Below are positions 1 to 11,129 of a stretch of DNA of 64,000 bases, piece by piece. Every line of letters starts with the position of its first letter. The stretch's first letter is position 1. The position numbers were made by a program, and so were the translations under genes. Under the pieces are notes generated by a model that made no database searches, had not been told where the DNA came from, and saw only the letters and a list, made by a program, of their open reading frames with translations. The DNA comes from Aphrocallistes beatrix. Lineage: Eukaryota; Porifera; Hexactinellida; Sceptrulophora; Aphrocallistidae. The stretch covers positions 1,682,096-1,746,095 of the forward strand of contig OY725499.1 of the NCBI GenBank assembly GCA_963281255.1, read 5' to 3'.

Positions 1-7
1 CCGGATT

Positions 8-1190
8 ATGGCACTCGTTCACAATCCAATGATCACCCTGAATGAATGCCGAGCAAAATTGAGTACTCCAGTTGCCAAAAGTACACTATCGGAGGAAGTG
101 AAGAGGAGAGGCCTACAATATCGTCAGGCAGTCAGAATTCCCGCCTTGTCACCTCTCAATATTGCTAAGCGAATGGAATGGTGTAGGAAAATGAGGGCTC
201 AAGACTGGTCTAGGGTGTTCTTTACTAATGAATGCTCCATATGGATGAATACTGGTAAGATCTATGTATGGACAAAGAAAGGACAGCCCATCAACCGGCC
301 AAATTTCAAACATCCATCGAAGCTCCATATTTGGGATGGGATTTCGGTAATGGGTAAAACGAACCTCAAAACTTTCACCGAAAACTTCAACCAGGAACGA
401 TATAAATTGTTTTAAATGAGTGTCTTGTATATGAAGCTAATGCCTTACAGGGATTCCAGAACTGGTAAAAAAAGTTGTACGGATTTTTTTGCCAACCGTT
501 TACTTGCTACTTTATTTTTTCCTCCATTTTAGATTTTGTTTTACTCACTCACTACTTTTTTTTACTTGCTACTTATTCTTTGGCCAGCATTTAGTTGGCG
601 TGAGGAGAAGAAATAATTGATTGTGCATTATAAGACCGAAACGAGGGCGCATCGAGCGATTTGCAGAAATATTTGAGCATTTCAGAATCATAATTTTCTT
701 AATTTAACCATGTCCATTTCATCAGGTGTCCGGAAAATTTACTTAATACTTTTTTTTGCTGGACATCCAGAATATTTACTTACTACCTTTAATTTTCCTC
801 CAAAATAATTAAAAATGGAGTAAGTAGCAAATGAAAAAAAAGGAGCAAGTTAATACCTGATGCCTTATATGGAAATCAATGGTTATTGCAAGAGGATAAC
901 AACCCTATCCACACTGGAAATGCGGCAAGGGCATGGAAACAGGAATTTGTCCCCAACCTGATCGACTGGCATTCCAATAGCCCCGATCTCAAACCCAATT
1001 GAGAATCTTTGGGCTGTAATAAAGAAAATACCCCTCAAAAAGAGATTCACCTGCACAAATGAGTTGAAGAAAGGTATTTTCGAGATATGGTACACATTTA
1101 ATCCAGACTTTTTACAGCCATTTTGTCTAAGCATGGACAAAAGAATTCGGTTATGTGTCAAAGCAAATGGCAAAAAATTGAATAATAAAA
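8..1190 (+). pseudogene. Decayed Tc1/mariner-family transposase
   Basis: Two collinear coding pieces of one DDE transposase. Positions 8-415 carry the region before and around the first catalytic Asp (FFTNECSIW, with N where D is usual) and the KLHIWDGIS block. Positions about 860-1190 carry the second Asp (LLQEDNNPIHT), a SPDLKP motif and NLWAVIKK, ending near KRIRLCVKANGKK. A 412-bp hAT MITE (448-859) separates them. The first piece ends in a stop shortly before the MITE, and a frame slip lies just before the third catalytic position. The left end is outside the window and I did not find its TIRs. It is a dead DNA transposon. It resembles the element at 22737-24127 in its FF-ECS-W and KLHIW motifs but is clearly diverged. 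Confidence 0.85.
448..859. mobile_element. hAT-type MITE, 8-bp TSD
   Basis: The element starts CAGGGATT and ends AATACCTG (imperfect 8-bp TIR). It is flanked by the perfect 8-bp repeat ATGCCTTA (440-447 and 860-867), which duplicates codons of the interrupted transposase. Interior halves are partly inverted repeats (TTTACTTGCTACTT on the left, GTAAGTAGCAAATG on the right). It is non-coding. The TSD length and CAGGG start indicate the hAT superfamily. Confidence 0.85.
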
Positions 1191-1290
1191 GGACAATATA
1201 ATAGATTATTTATTCATGGATCATGGCTGGTTAATTTTGATTTAAATCCATACTGTTGACCTAATATAATAGATTGTATGAAATAGATTA

Positions 1291-1332
1291 TATGAAAAGG
1301 TTTCTAGCAATATTGCTAGAAACCTTTTCATA
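1291..1332. repeat. 42-bp perfect palindrome
   Basis: Two 21-bp arms (1291-1311 and 1312-1332) are exact reverse complements with no spacer, centred on AGCAATATTGCT. No flanking TSD or element was recognised. Confidence 0.9.
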
Positions 1333-1788
1333 CAATCGTACATTGATGCACCAAAAATTGGTGAAATTGTAAAAATCACGAATCGTGATGGTTGTGGTTA
1401 AATTTTAATTAGATTTGTTCTGATAGTTCTACACAGGTTTTTGATTCAACCTAACAGTTTGGAGTAATAAATTCCCCAAAGTGGGGCTTTGGAGTTTTAT
1501 GATGTAAGAATATATCTCCTATACAAGGAGCTGTACTGATAAATCAGTATGCCAACAATTGACTTTCTTCTACTCACTTCTTTTCAATCAATTCCCCATA
1601 GATAGTCTCTTTCAATATATTTTTATAATAGGTATATATGTAAATCTAGAAAATATTTTAAATTGCCATGAATCCTCAAAAAATATTTCCCATTCGAAAA
1701 TGGCTTGGTATCTGTACTGAAGAACTGGTTGTATTAGATAAAGAAACTAGTAGCAATCAAAGGGTTATATCATTTAATATCGAGTTTC
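1333..1788. other. Unassigned AT-rich stretch
   Basis: No coding region, RNA gene or recognisable repeat was seen between the palindrome and the foldback element that follows. Confidence 0.5.
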
Positions 1789-3780
1789 ATAGCCTACTGA
1801 ATATAAGGCCTCACAGTAGTAACTTGTTGATTGGAGACTAGGGATACGGTAGTTAGAAAATGTTTGAATTAATAAATGAACTGTCTTAAATTATTAACCA
1901 AGCATAATAGAGCTTGAGAATGTATTACCAGCATATTTAAATATGGTGTCAAAGTACTCATATCCGTTGTTAAAATTTAGATTAGTCACCATATGATTGC
2001 GCAATAGGTTATATTTCTGACAAATTTAGTGATTTTCAGAGGCCGTTTTAAATTCTTTACTCGATTTACTCAGAATTCGCGGATTGAACACAAAATTCTG
2101 GATCCAAAAGGTGCAGAAAAAATGTGTTTTTTTCAGTTGCACATATTTTACACTCGCACCGTTGCGCATCAATTTTTAATTAATTTAGCGTGATTAGCAT
2201 TATTTCGTTGTGCGGCCGGTTGGCACTTCGTGTTCGCAGGTGCATCCTTTGTGCGATTGACGAGGCTGTAAATCCAACTATGAATCCAACTATTTCTGAA
2301 CTCGAAAGCTAAAATGAGTATCGATTCGAGAATAGGCTCAATCAATTTATATTTGAACTTCAATTCTTTTTTCTCATTCCTCTCTTTATACTCTTTTTAA
2401 TTTGGGGCCACAAACGACCCCACTATGGCAACTACGTGAAATCTTTTCACTATGTCTTATACCGGTTAATTAAAACACTAGTTGCCAGCGAAAAAACATA
2501 TGATTTGGCTTACAGCATACGATGAAAGTAGAGCTATAAGAGATGTTAAGCATGGGCACGTATCTCCGTCTAGAAATACTTACATATTCCAAACAGTTTT
2601 TGATTCTCATTTCTAGTTTTTGAGATATAGTGTCTCAAAGTCTTTTTTTTCGTTTATCGCTAGCACATCTTAATGGCAGAAATCTGGGCACTCACAAAAT
2701 TTTTTAGTACATACAAAGGAAACAAATGCTCCCAAAATCGAATCATAAATAGTCTATCATATTTGGCACCTCATAGGACCATAAGAAAGGTAAAATGAAA
2801 AAACTGTAAATTGTATTGGTGTCTGAAAAAAAAGTGCCAAAAAACGGCGAAAACATCTTTTTTTAGTAAATCAGGAATAAAATCAGTGGTCCTACGTTCA
2901 TCACCTAATGATATGGAACAACTCTTGAAATTTTCAATGCTCTATCTCAAACCAATTTTGAATTAATATTTTAAGGGCACTTCGACACAAATTTATCTAT
3001 TACAAAGTTTTTCGCATAGAACTGAGATGTGAATTGGGTAATCGAATTTGTTTTTTCATGGAATGTTGCTACATTCCAGTGTTGCTATTAAACGTGTTTT
3101 GGACAGTTGGAGTTATATCCTGAAAACCGCAATAGCTAAACTCTAAAATGTTTTTTCATTTAACGTATATACTATTTCCTATTAAGTGATGATATAATTT
3201 ATTTGTCTAATTTCAATGGTTTACGAGTTATTTGACAATTTAACATATTGGTCACATATGGTAGTTGTCGAATATCTCGTAAACCATTGAATATAAGACG
3301 TCGAAATTATATTATCGCTTAATAGGAAGTAGTCAATTCGCTATCAAAATGGAATTAAATATGAATATCTTGCTCTTACGCCTGTCAAGATATGACCCCC
3401 AAAATACCAAAATAAGTTTCATGGCAACACTGGAATCCATGAAGAAATTCCAAAATTTCGTATCAAAACCGATTCACATCCCAGTTCTATGCGAAAAAAT
3501 GTTATAATAAAAAATTAGAATTGCCCCTTAAAAGCCCTTAGAATCACAAAATTTTCTCACAAAATATTACCTATTGCGCAATCATATCGTAACTAATCTA
3601 AATTTATAATACGGATTTGAGTGCTTTGATACCATATTTATTTATGCTGGTTAAACATTCCTAAGCTTTTCTTCTTGGTTAACGATTTAAGACTACTCCT
3701 GTATTAGTTCAACCTTCATCTACCGTGTCCCGAGTCCCAAATACGCAAGTTACTGTGAGACCTTATATTTAGTAGGCTAT
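1789..3780. mobile_element. P-type foldback element C1 with inner insertion
   Basis: The left arm begins ATAGCCTACTG and the right arm ends AGTAGGCTAT. Both arms repeat the same landmarks in opposite order (GGACTAGGGAT-type block, AATGTATTACCAGCAT block, TTAGATTAGTCACCAT block), so the element folds back on itself. Flanks share AGTTTC, a decayed target duplication. Better copies at 16337-16819 and 59584-63547 show 8-9-bp duplications and link the family to the P-element group. A piece of the TTAA-flanked D family (about 2486-2965) interrupts it. Non-coding. Confidence 0.75.
2486..2965 (-). mobile_element. Fragment of TTAA-flanked D element
   Basis: It begins with the landmark CATATGATTTGGCTTACAGC and continues through the CGCTAGCACATCTTAA block. 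It is the reverse complement of the right ends of the full copies at 50975-52900 and 55872-57801. The terminal TTAA and GGATACCGCC are lost here. It lies inside foldback C1. Confidence 0.7.
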
Positions 3781-3781
3781 G

Positions 3782-4170
3782 CCAGTTTCAATTTGATATT
3801 TCATTGCGTAAGATATAGTAGAACTTCTAACATCTGTTACCCTGGTCAGGAAGGTGGATCTTTGAATTTAACTGAATTTTAGGAATCTAAATTATGCTTT
3901 GTTAAAGACTAGGGCATATGTGGCTGTCTGAATATTAGAGGTTCGAAGGGACTTTTATACAAACACGATATTATTCATTCACAATTCCGAAAGTTGTAAT
4001 TACTCTTACTCAGCGATTTATTGAAGTAATTCCGGTCATATACTCCAGGACAAGAAATTCGCTGTAATTCACCCTCATTAAAGAATTCATTAAAGAATCA
4101 TTAAATTTTAATATAGTATTATGTAGGATACCTTTATGAGCATAAAATAGGTGAGTTACTACATAAAGTT
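3782..4170. other. Unassigned intergenic DNA
   Basis: AT-rich. I see no gene, tRNA or repeat boundary in it. Confidence 0.4.
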
Positions 4171-4640
4171 ACTACATATAAGGCCTAACAGTAACTTGTG
4201 GATTTTGGACTAGGGATGCGGTAGAGCAGTGGTTCTCAACGTGGCAAAACTTGTAGGCGAGCACCAATGTCAGGGATTCCATTAATCAGCACCCTCATTA
4301 ATAATAAAATTTTGGATATTTCTACTATGCATTTATAATTTGATACATAACAAATTAATACATGTGTGATCTAATTTTGTAGCCTGTTTATTCAGTAATA
4401 CGAGAAGGGGGGGGGGCACTGGAAAATTTTTCAATACATAAGGGGGCGATAAGTGAAAAAGGTTGAGAAACACTGCGGTAGAAGATGGTTTAACTAATAC
4501 TCATGTATTAGCTGCCTTAAATCATCTACCATGCATAATAGAGGTTAGGAATGTATTACCAGAATATAGAAATATCCTGTCAAAGTACCCATATTCGTTG
4601 CTAAAATTTTGATTAGTCATCATGTTTGCGCAATAGACAC
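4170..4640. mobile_element. Truncated copy of foldback family C
   Basis: The left-arm landmarks of family C (ATATAAGGCC, GGACTAGGGATGCGGTAG, GAATGTATTACCAG, TTTTGATTAGTCATCAT) are in order, but the copy stops at GCGCAATAG and has no right arm. A hAT MITE (4227-4475) sits inside it. Confidence 0.75.
4227..4475. mobile_element. hAT MITE (CAGTGGTTCTCAAC type)
   Basis: Starts CAGTGGTTCTCAAC and ends GTTGAGAAACACTG, a near-perfect 14-bp TIR of a type common among animal hAT elements. TSD: CGGTAGAG (4219-4226) against CGGTAGAA (4476-4483), 7 of 8 bases. 249 bp, non-coding. Confidence 0.9.
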
Positions 4641-4903
4641 AGATCCCAACTTATGAAGCGTTCAAATGCTTGTCCTATTCTGCCACCCAGTGTTAATAAT
4701 GATATGCTTGCAAATTGATTATTCTAAGGAGTATGATAAACAGTAAAACATCTATCATATCTTGTTTAAGACGATAAATAAGCCTAAAAATATTTCTAAT
4801 AATTTGATTTTTAAACAATGTTAAATCTAAATGCACGATCGGAGGAAGAAGATACAGCATTTAGCAATGTTTTATAAAATTTAGACTACAGGTATAGCAA
4901 AAC

Positions 4904-5264
4904 AACAATTTTTAAAATTTTGATGCGTAATGATGACGTCATAACAGAGTGACGAGTCATCTTTTTTTTTGGTTGTATCATATGTGAGATATATTAATAT
5001 AAACATTCTATTAAAATTTCAGCCTTCTATCACTTAAAACGGCTGATTTATGGTCGAAAAACTGAAATTTCTAATTATAAAAAAGGTGACAATGACGTAA
5101 TAATTCCATGATGAGTGGACATTTTCGTCTGAGCTCAGAACTTACTGGAGCCATAGCCAAAGGACCCTCACATGCCAAAAATCAGCTTTCTGTGCATGGC
5201 AGTTTCTTCAATCAATTCGTTACATACACAAACAAACATTAATCGAGTTTTAATAGTAAAGATA
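4904..5264 (-). mobile_element. 3'-truncated Helitron copy H1
   Basis: It carries the family interior: a CRE octamer TGACGTCA, the CATATGTGAGATATATTAATAT block, TCAATCAATTCGTTAC, then the 5' end in reverse (ATTAATCGAGTTTTAATAG). The GC-rich 3' hairpin is missing. Confidence 0.75.
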
Positions 5265-5266
5265 TA

Positions 5267-5743
5267 CACTGCCTGAATAAAAGTATTCGTACACCCCTTA
5301 ATTCCCCATACAAATAGTTATAATACTGATTTTTTAGCCTTTCAAGAATATTTAATTTGTGAGAGATACAATTAATTTGACTTCAAATTCGAATTCTCCA
5401 CATTCAAATTACCCACTTTATAAGTTTTCACCTTAATTACTCTTCTTCAAGATTTAGTATTTTCAGCATTTGCTTTCCTATGCCACATGTCACGAGTGAT
5501 CACCATTGTATATGATGGCATTGGTGGTATGAGGTGGCACAGTTTGAAAATTTTTAACCTTGTGGGAATCTAAACAAGTTGAAAGATTAAAAAGTGAGTA
5601 ATTCGAATATGGAGAATTCTAATTTGAAATTAAATTAAGCGTATCTCTTACCAATTAAATACCTTGACACGCTAAATAAATCAGTATTATAACTATTTGT
5701 ATGGGGAATTATGGGGTGTGCGAATACTTTTGTTCAGGTAGTG
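5267..5743. mobile_element. 477-bp palindromic TA-flanked MITE
   Basis: TIRs start CACTGCCTGAATAAAAGTAT and, at the far end in reverse, CACTACCTGAACAAAAGTAT. TA lies on both sides (5265-5266, 5744-5745), so it was probably moved by a Tc1/mariner transposase. The whole interior is a long inverted repeat (arms share ATAGTTATAATACTGATTT and TTCTCCA blocks) and could form a hairpin. A related end may lie near 6783-6812. Non-coding. Confidence 0.85.
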
Positions 5744-5775
5744 TATATACACATTAATCGAGTTATAATTATATA

Positions 5776-6299
5776 CAAGCGCGCTTCGATTGCTTGCGCT
5801 GCGCGGCTGGCGGACACTTTGTGTCCGCCGGAGGCTCCCTTCGGTCACCTGGGGTCATATTGGTTAATTATAGGGGAGATACCACCTCTGAATAAATCTG
5901 TCCTACTGTTATAATCGATATCGCACGAAAAATCACCAAATTTGACAATTTTTAAAATTTTGATGCATACAAATGTGGAGTATATTAATATACACATTCT
6001 TTTAAAATTTCATCCTTCTATCGCGTAAAATGACTGAGTTATGGTCAAAAAACTGAAATTTCTAACTCTAAAAAAGGTGACAATGACGTCATAATTTCAT
6101 GATGAGTCGACATTTTGTTCTGAGCTCAGAAATTACTGGAGCCATAGCTAAAAGACTCCCACATGCCAAAAATCAGCTTTCTTGGCTTGACAGTTTCTTC
6201 AATCAATTCGTTACAGATATATAGATATATACGTACTAGTATATATACTATACACATATACTATACACATAAACATTAATCGAGTTTTAATAGTATGGA
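5776..6299 (-). mobile_element. Helitron copy H2, near full length
   Basis: On the plus strand it opens with CAAGCGCGCTTCG and the GC-rich hairpin, continues with paired GGACACTTTGTGTCC, the TGACGTCA block at about 6087 and TCAATCAATTCGTTACAG, and closes with CGAGTTTTAATAGTATGGA. Read on the minus strand it runs TCCATACTATTAAAA to CTTG. Flanks are A at the 5' end and T at the 3' end. Non-autonomous: no Rep/helicase coding. Confidence 0.85.
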
Positions 6300-7978
6300 G
6301 AGATATATATATATAGTATATATAATTCATAATAGATACTGATAATTGAATTGTGATTATTTACGCATGGAAACACCCTCTAATCGCAAATCTTAAAAAT
6401 AGAATGCCCTAATTCACAAATTCGGACTCTTCAATAAGTGACGTAATTATGTAACAATTCATTCACACCACGATAGCTACTGAAAATTTGACTGCCAATT
6501 TGAAATTTAGAAGTTTTATATAATCAATTATGCGTAAATATAATTCTTATCGCTTGTGCCACCTTTTCCCACTTCTATTCATAATATGGTAATAAATGGT
6601 AATGAATAACTAGCAAATGACACAAGATGATACAGGTACTAGTAATTGCTTTTGAATGGATTAATCTATGAGAATCTTCTAAACTGAGTCACTCGAGTGT
6701 GCATTAGCTGTCGTGCTTTGAATGAATTGGCATCACTGGATAGACCCACTTTAGTATTATTTATGATGCAATGCAATATGGTGTTCGAATATTTTTGGCC
6801 AGGTAGTGCATTTATAATTCGAAAGCTGATTCCCAGAGCTATACAATGGATAAATAAAGATTATTCTGTTTCCACTACCTTCTGAATACAGGTCAGTATT
6901 ATGAAATGACCAAAGTACAATAATAATACAATAGCTTCGTGCTCAATTGGTGAAATCGAACAGTATGTGTGCCCCAAACCACTCATGACAAAGTTGGACT
7001 CTTGTCAATTACTCAACTTTCAAAGAAGATATCTGCTTAATTGTGTGGCTAACAGAAAAAAGAACAAAACGGATACTATTTTCCTTCTTCATTAAATAGT
7101 CTTAAATATTTTTAAAAAAATTTGAAATTCGTGGAATAAGATCATTAAAATGTTCAATAATTAAGAACCAGTGTAAAAAGTGAACGGGAGGTGTCCAATA
7201 GAATAGCTCGTGAGGAAAAATATCAGTTTTAGTTTTAGTGGATTTTTACCAAATGTTCAACTTAATTAAAAAGTGGACAGAAGTGAAGCGAATCACTTCA
7301 AAACTCAGTATTCCCCCAGCCTATAACTAGAATACTTCAGAGAATTCAATCTATAATTTTATATGATCATAAAATTCGATGGAAGGATCAGTTTTAATCT
7401 AACTTTGTCATAACTGAAATATATCAATGGAAACCACAAAATCACGTTCAAAGGCAGTACCCTAAACGATGTACATTTATTCGAGTGCAGGAACCACAAT
7501 AATTGTCCTATCAGACAAATTGGGAGCTGATTCCTTAAGGAATACAATCAACAAATCGAAAATATCCTATTTTCATACCTTTTGAAACACAGATATGGGA
7601 TGAGAACTTTTTTAATGTCCTAAGTAAGTTTGTCTAGATTGTATACTAGACGTTGCTCATTGATTGTACACCATGCATTACATATTTCATGAAATTGACG
7701 CAAATTTATTTTAGGTAAACATGTCAGGCCTAGCCCCGGGTTTTTCTCCCCCCCTGTCGGGTTAAAATACAAAGAATACAAGGAATAACATGTCCCCCAA
7801 TGCTTCGTTGTGATATAAACCTTGTTTGCTAAAGTAATTGAATAACTTGCAGCACGTGGCGTCGGAAGCCTGTGAAAATTGTCTATAGTTGATAAAATAG
7901 TGGTTTTTTGAAATTTTTGCAAATTTGAGCTCTACACCATAATTAACCTCAATGTATTTAATTTGAAAATATTTATTA
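6300..7978. other. Unassigned AT-rich DNA
   Basis: No convincing gene. A short inverted pair around 6350-6540 (TTTACGCATG-type ends) and a possible decayed MITE end near 6783-6812 are visible. Open frames of about 60-100 codons here lack domain signatures and splice context. Confidence 0.4.
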
Positions 7979-8163
7979 CAAGCGCGCTTCGCTTGCTTTC
8001 GCTGCGCGGCTGGCGGGGACACAGTGTCCGCCAAAGGCGCCCTTTGGGCGCCTAGGCTCACACTGAATAATTATAAGGTAGATAATATTACTAAATACGT
8101 CTGTCTAACGGGTATAGTCAATATCACTCGAAAAATCACAAAATTTGTCAATTTTGAAATTTA
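7979..8163 (-). mobile_element. Helitron 3'-end fragment H3
   Basis: CAAGCGCGCTTCGCTTG, the GC-rich hairpin, GGACACAGTGTCCGCC and the AAATACGTCTGTCTAACG block match the first ~185 bp (minus-strand 3' end) of the family, then the match ends. It lies about 300 bp upstream of the first visible kinase exon and may have displaced or separated earlier exons. Confidence 0.8.
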
Positions 8164-8469
8164 AAAAGAATGTAGATAACAGATAATAAACAGGGTCTAA
8201 GATGAAGCATAATTGGAGTTGAATCACGGCAGATTACACAGTAATTAAATTTATAAATCCTAACTATCAATTTTTGTCTTCTTTATAGAAGTCTTGATCA
8301 ACCCATCTGTTATTTCACGGGTATCGCATGAATTTGTGGATTCAACTCGATAAAGACTAAATGTAAATTGATTGGATTAATGATGTCTATTGCACCTAAT
8401 TTCTATTTCACAATAAATAGTAGAAATATTAAGACATCCTTGTTTTGTTTAATACTCATTATCTGACAG

Positions 8470-9481
8470 TTGGTCGATTTTGGTTTTGCACTTCTTCGAG
8501 AAGTTGAAAAACATGCTTGCTTTCCTATGAGTTATTTTGAGTTGTACCCCAATAATGTTATTTTAAAATTATGTTTTAAACTTACTAACCACCACAATGT
8601 TTCTAGGACCTAGGAAATTCCAGCATCCCCTGATTACGCCGCAAGATGATGTCCGTGGTACTCCAATATATTTAGCACCTGAAACAGTATTTGGTTATGG
8701 AAATCGAATTCAGTCTGATATTTGGTCACTTGGTATACTTACGCTACGGATGAAATTAGTCAATTTGCCTCATTATTCACGTTGCGTTTCTTTATTGAGT
8801 GATTATCAATCTAAATACCAGAATCTTAGTCTACTTCGTATATATATCCTTGTCTTAAATAAATTTTATTCTGAAATGCCTGAAGAATTTTTTAATTTGC
8901 CATATTCGCACGATGATCAACTTTGTAATTTCTTAGGTGACCTTGTTTCATCAATGTTGAACTTCGATCTTTTTAAGAGAATTTCTGCAAAATCAATTCA
9001 AAATGAAATACAGAATCATCATTTGTATCAAAATCATTTCATGACTGAATTTAGACGTTTAGATTGTTCTGCAAATATTTTAAATTTGTTTGGGGGCTCG
9101 TTATCTGAAGATAAAATAATTAAAGAGACAAATAATAGTTATTTATTTAGTTTATTCAGGAAAGTGTTACAAGGAGGAATTTTTAATTTTGGCAATATTA
9201 ATGAGGGTAGTGAAGTTTTTAAAATTTCAATATACACTTTAGGGAATCATTGGTTCGATTTCAGATTTGATTATCGTCCTAAATTTGGAGAATTTTTCAT
9301 ACGATTTATGATGCCAACAATTGGCGCTCAAAGAATTGATGATTTATTTGTGTTATTGTATGACGAGATTAATGGTTACTTTTTAGCAAATGAACCTCAA
9401 AATCCAGATACTTTATGTTTTCCTTCATATTATTGTTTTTTAGAAGAGCATTTAATGAAGGAACAATTAAATCCTAGCTGA
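8470..9481 (+). CDS. Protein kinase, C-terminal exons (partial gene)
   Basis: Join 8470-8530 and 8607-9481. The first exon begins after TTATCTGACAG and encodes LVDFGFALLREVEK, the DFG metal-binding motif. A 76-bp intron (GT at 8531, AG at 8605-8606) has a consensus branch site TACTAAC at 8582-8588. The phase joins cleanly. The second exon gives the activation segment ending GTPIYLAPE, then QSDIWSLGIL (subdomain IX Asp) and a conserved-type Arg in KRISAKSIQNE. About 150 further residues, including WFDFRFDYRPKFGEFFIRFM, match no domain I know. The last exon is intronless and the stop is TGA. Upstream exons for the glycine loop, VAIK Lys and HRD loop were not found within the window, so this is either a gene with distant 5' exons or a 5'-truncated copy. 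Ser/Thr specificity is inferred from GTPIYLAPE. Substrate unknown. Confidence 0.75.
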
Positions 9482-9757
9482 TTTTTGTCCATTGTAATTT
9501 CCTTTTTATAATTGTATTAATGTATATCAGACAATAGTTATATCAATGTGTTGATGTATATTTTATTTTCATAGTTTTGATACACTACTAATTTAGTTGC
9601 AAGCACACTAAATGGTAGGGATATAGTTCCAAAAACTAGCAAACATACGATTTATTTCTCAAGGGTTAGGGTAAACATATCACCATCAAAAGTCGGCTTG
9701 ATATCTTTCAGATTACATCATGATTTTTAATAATCCCTTCGTTAAAGTTTATAGATT
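9482..9757. other. 3' flank of kinase gene
   Basis: AT-rich. No AATAAA directly follows the stop and no other feature was recognised. Confidence 0.35.
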
Positions 9758-9759
9758 TA

Positions 9760-10113
9760 TATACCCCCGAATCCATGCTAATGTTCTCAGGGGGTTTACA
9801 ATCTGGGTGAGGTGCAAAACCTACTGATACTTGCTGACTGTGGTGTATGCATATGATAGAGACCATAGAGTGTTACAGAGAAAAACTCTGCTAACAGTAG
9901 GCAAGAAATATAGCACCTGACTTAACTTTACCTTTAAACGAGATGGCATCCTTAGTGCTTTCAGCTCACTAAGGTTCTGCAAGAGTGTTGGCTCAGATTA
10001 CATTACCGAAGCAATGTAATTGAGAGTAAAATGCAAATGACTAGAGCGAGGTTAGAACCCGTGACCTAAGTCTTGGTATTCAAACGCCCTAACCACTGCA
10101 CCACCCAAGCAGA
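9760..10113 (-). mobile_element. tRNA-derived SINE
   Basis: Read on the minus strand, the head has an RNA polymerase III A box TGGTGCAGTGG (10093-10103) and a B box GGTTCTAACCT (10048-10058; consensus GGTTCGANNCC with two changes), spaced as in a tRNA. A body of about 250 bp follows with paired stretches (ATTACATTGCTTCGGTAATGTAAT forms a hairpin). The tail limit is uncertain. It is not a working tRNA: there is no matching acceptor stem. A reverse-transcribed SINE is the best reading. Confidence 0.7.
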
Positions 10114-10929
10114 TATTAATACAATGTAATAGAATGTAGAATATCATCGAATGTATCCCAATGCTTCCGAGGTTAAAAAGTGCAATCATTTTTGGTCTTC
10201 TGATAGTGTTCATGAGGATTGGCTAATATTAATATCTTCATCAAATCGTCATTTTAGTTCTCAATTCAGGTTTCGTGAAAACATGACCATTTTTAAAGTC
10301 ATTTGACTTTAGAACATGAAAGGACCAGGGCCACAACTTGCAAATATTGATGGAAATTGTGGCAAATTTTAATTATTATCAAAAATCGTAATGATTATCT
10401 AGCATTAGATCACACTTTATAAATATTCTTTGATCAGAATCGCCATTTTCACATTTATGCATGCTAGTTCGCCATTGAATTTGTACTCCAATAAAGTCAA
10501 AGATAAATCGAGAAATATTTTATTTTAGAATAGAATTTTGAAGAACCTATATTTTATCATTTAAATCCTGTAATTTAAGATTTAATGAAAATTTTATCTG
10601 TAGATATTATGATATCGTCGACTTCTAGGCCCCAGAAGGATCCAATGATCGGATCTAGCCAACTTTTATATATTATTGATAACAATTTTGCAACCTTTTT
10701 CTAAACCAACCAATATTCGTTTCAATGAATAAGCATTGAATTTTATTGATTCAGTTTCTGACGAAACTTCATTACTGCATGCGAAGAATTGGTATAATTA
10801 TTTGTCATTATTATTATACTTGTAAAACAAACACATAATGTAATGTTCCTACTATCTTTTAGCGATTGCAATTTTGAGATTGATTAGGTGAAGATATTTG
10901 ACAAAACTTAGGTACTAGCCATTGCCTTA
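10114..10929. other. Unassigned intergenic DNA
   Basis: No gene or repeat family was recognised in this AT-rich stretch. Confidence 0.35.
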
Positions 10930-11075
10930 TCCTTACTATTAAAACTCGATTAATGTATATATATATATATGCAACGAATTGATTGAAGAAACTGCCAGCC
11001 GCAGGAAGCTGATTTTTGGCATGTGGGAGTCTTTTGGCTATGGCTCCACTAAGTTCTGAGTTCAGACCTGCAAAT
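10930..11075 (+). mobile_element. Helitron 5'-end fragment H4
   Basis: Begins TCCTTACTATTAAAACTCG preceded by A, then ACGAATTGATTGAAGAAACTG and GGCATGTGGGAGTCTTTTG. The match ends after AAGTTCTGAGTTCAGAC. This is the clearest plus-strand view of the family 5' terminus. Confidence 0.85.
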
Positions 11076-11129
11076 TGTCTCCCTATGTGACGAATTTGAC
11101 CCCCAAAACCAGATTCATTTTCCTTCTAC

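Noticed and set aside
5711-5914. Open frames containing CAARLADT-like residues at many loci (5711, 7762, 22438, 31693, 42772)
   Set aside because: All translate the shared GC-rich Helitron 3' hairpin; not a gene family.
7620-7922. 100-codon minus frame near 7740 with a Gly/Pro-rich patch
   Set aside because: Weak resemblance to retroelement-linked sequence in one short stretch only; no motif order to support a call.
10040-10110. A tRNA gene on the minus strand
   Set aside because: A and B boxes are present, but there is no paired acceptor stem and the B box has two changes; with the attached body it is a SINE head.
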